DNA of 5,841 bases from Leucobacter sp. (GTDB lineage: Bacteria > Actinomycetota > Actinomycetes > Actinomycetales > Microbacteriaceae). The stretch lies in the NCBI GenBank assembly GCA_031178565.1, contig JAPSIU010000188.1, forward strand, positions 1 through 5,841, written 5' to 3'. The notes beneath the pieces were generated by a model, which saw only the letters and a list, made by a program, of their open reading frames with translations, searched no databases and was not told the DNA's origin. Shown here in pieces: positions 5,403-5,841 of the stretch. Positions within the stretch are counted from its first letter, which is position 1. Every line of letters begins with the position of its first letter. A program made the translations under genes and the position numbers.

Positions 5403-5841
5403 AGAATCTCCCGCGCGAGGCCCGCGAGGGCGACCTGCTCGCCGAACGCCGGATGCCGCCGCGCGACCTCGGCGAAGGTGCCCTGCTCCACGATCACCCC
5501 GTCATCGAGATAGCAGACGCGGTCGTAGTCCTTGATGGTCGACAGCCGGTGCGCCACCGAGATGAGCGTCACCTCGCCCTGCAGGCTCCGGATCGACTTC
5601 GTCACCTCGTCCTCCGTCTTCGTGTCGAGGGAGCTGGTGGCCTCGTCGAGCACGAGCACGAGCGGATCCGTGTAGAGCGCGCGCGCGATCCCGAGCCGCT
5701 GCTGCTGCCCGCCGGAGAGCGAGACGCCGCGCTCGCCGATGCGCTCGTCGATGCCGCCGGCGCGAGAGGCGATGAGCGGGCCGAGCTGCGCGCGCTCGAG
5801 GGCGTGCATCACCCGGTCCCGGTCGATCTCCTCGCCCCAGG
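5399..5841 (-). CDS. ABC exporter ATPase domain, C-terminal part (PglK/MsbA-like flippase; start outside window)
   Basis: This is the C-terminal end of an ABC transporter nucleotide-binding domain, cytoplasmic, using ATP to move a substrate across the membrane. The frame is open to the right edge (WGEEIDRDRVMHALERA precedes and includes the first possible start codons), so the GTG at 5812 is internal. In order the 147 visible residues show the pre-signature helix with IGERGVSLSGGQQQR (the LSGGQ signature is encoded by 5705-5719), Walker B LVLVLDEATSSLD with the D-loop (catalytic Glu in DEA), and the H-loop SVAHRLST (His at 5549-5551). Then follow DRVCYLDDGVIVEQGTFAEV and the end at LAREIL. 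Walker A and the Q-loop lie outside the window. The signature/Walker B/H-loop style is that of fused membrane-ATPase exporters, and DRVCYLDDG resembles lipid-linked oligosaccharide flippases such as PglK. The glycan context supports that, but a multidrug-type exporter cannot be excluded. Confidence 0.9.
   Translation of the reverse strand, partial: WGEEIDRDRVMHALERAQLGPLIASRAGGIDERIGERGVSLSGGQQQRLGIARALYTDPLVLVLDEATSSLDTKTEDEVTKSIRSLQGEVTLISVAHRLSTIKDYDRVCYLDDGVIVEQGTFAEVARRHPAFGEQVALAGLAREIL

Noticed and set aside
5402..5410. GAGA-A-TCTC inverted repeat at the GT2/ABC junction
   Set aside because: Four-base arms with a 1-nt centre lie inside the ABC coding sequence; too small for a terminator or operator.

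Overview
The window comes from a high-GC genome with G/C-rich third codon positions, GTG as well as ATG starts, tightly packed genes and TAnnnT-type boxes just upstream of start codons. This points to an actinobacterium. The protein style suggests Microbacteriaceae or a close relative, but that is inference and no marker gene is present to fix it.

The content reads as part of a surface-glycan (cell-wall glycopolymer, capsule or glycolipid) locus. From left to right it holds: (1) the 3' part of a GT4-type glycosyltransferase (plus strand, cut by the left edge); (2) a second, divergent GT4-like glycosyltransferase whose start overlaps the stop of the first by an ATGA; (3) on the minus strand, tail to tail with gene 2, a complete acyltransferase-3 family membrane protein; (4) a 110-bp divergent intergenic region; (5) and (6) two tandem paralogous GT2-type glycosyltransferases on the plus strand, 17 bp apart; (7) on the minus strand, the C-terminal end of an ABC exporter ATPase resembling PglK-type flippases, cut by the right edge. 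The stop codons of genes 6 and 7 share one CTAG.

A plausible joint role is assembly of a glycan on a lipid carrier by the cytoplasmic glycosyltransferases, transfer to the outer face by the ABC protein, and O-acylation by the membrane acyltransferase. Substrates cannot be read from the sequence.

The most notable feature is the tandem GT2 pair. The two copies share their coding sequence and also the element immediately before the start codon (TAnCATCGAGGnATG), which fits a leaderless-transcript promoter. The second copy has lost the first Asp of the DXD metal-binding motif. I see no RNA genes, CRISPR array, insertion sequence, att site or convincing terminator, and no evidence of a wholly new system. 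No gene-free stretch exceeds 110 bp.
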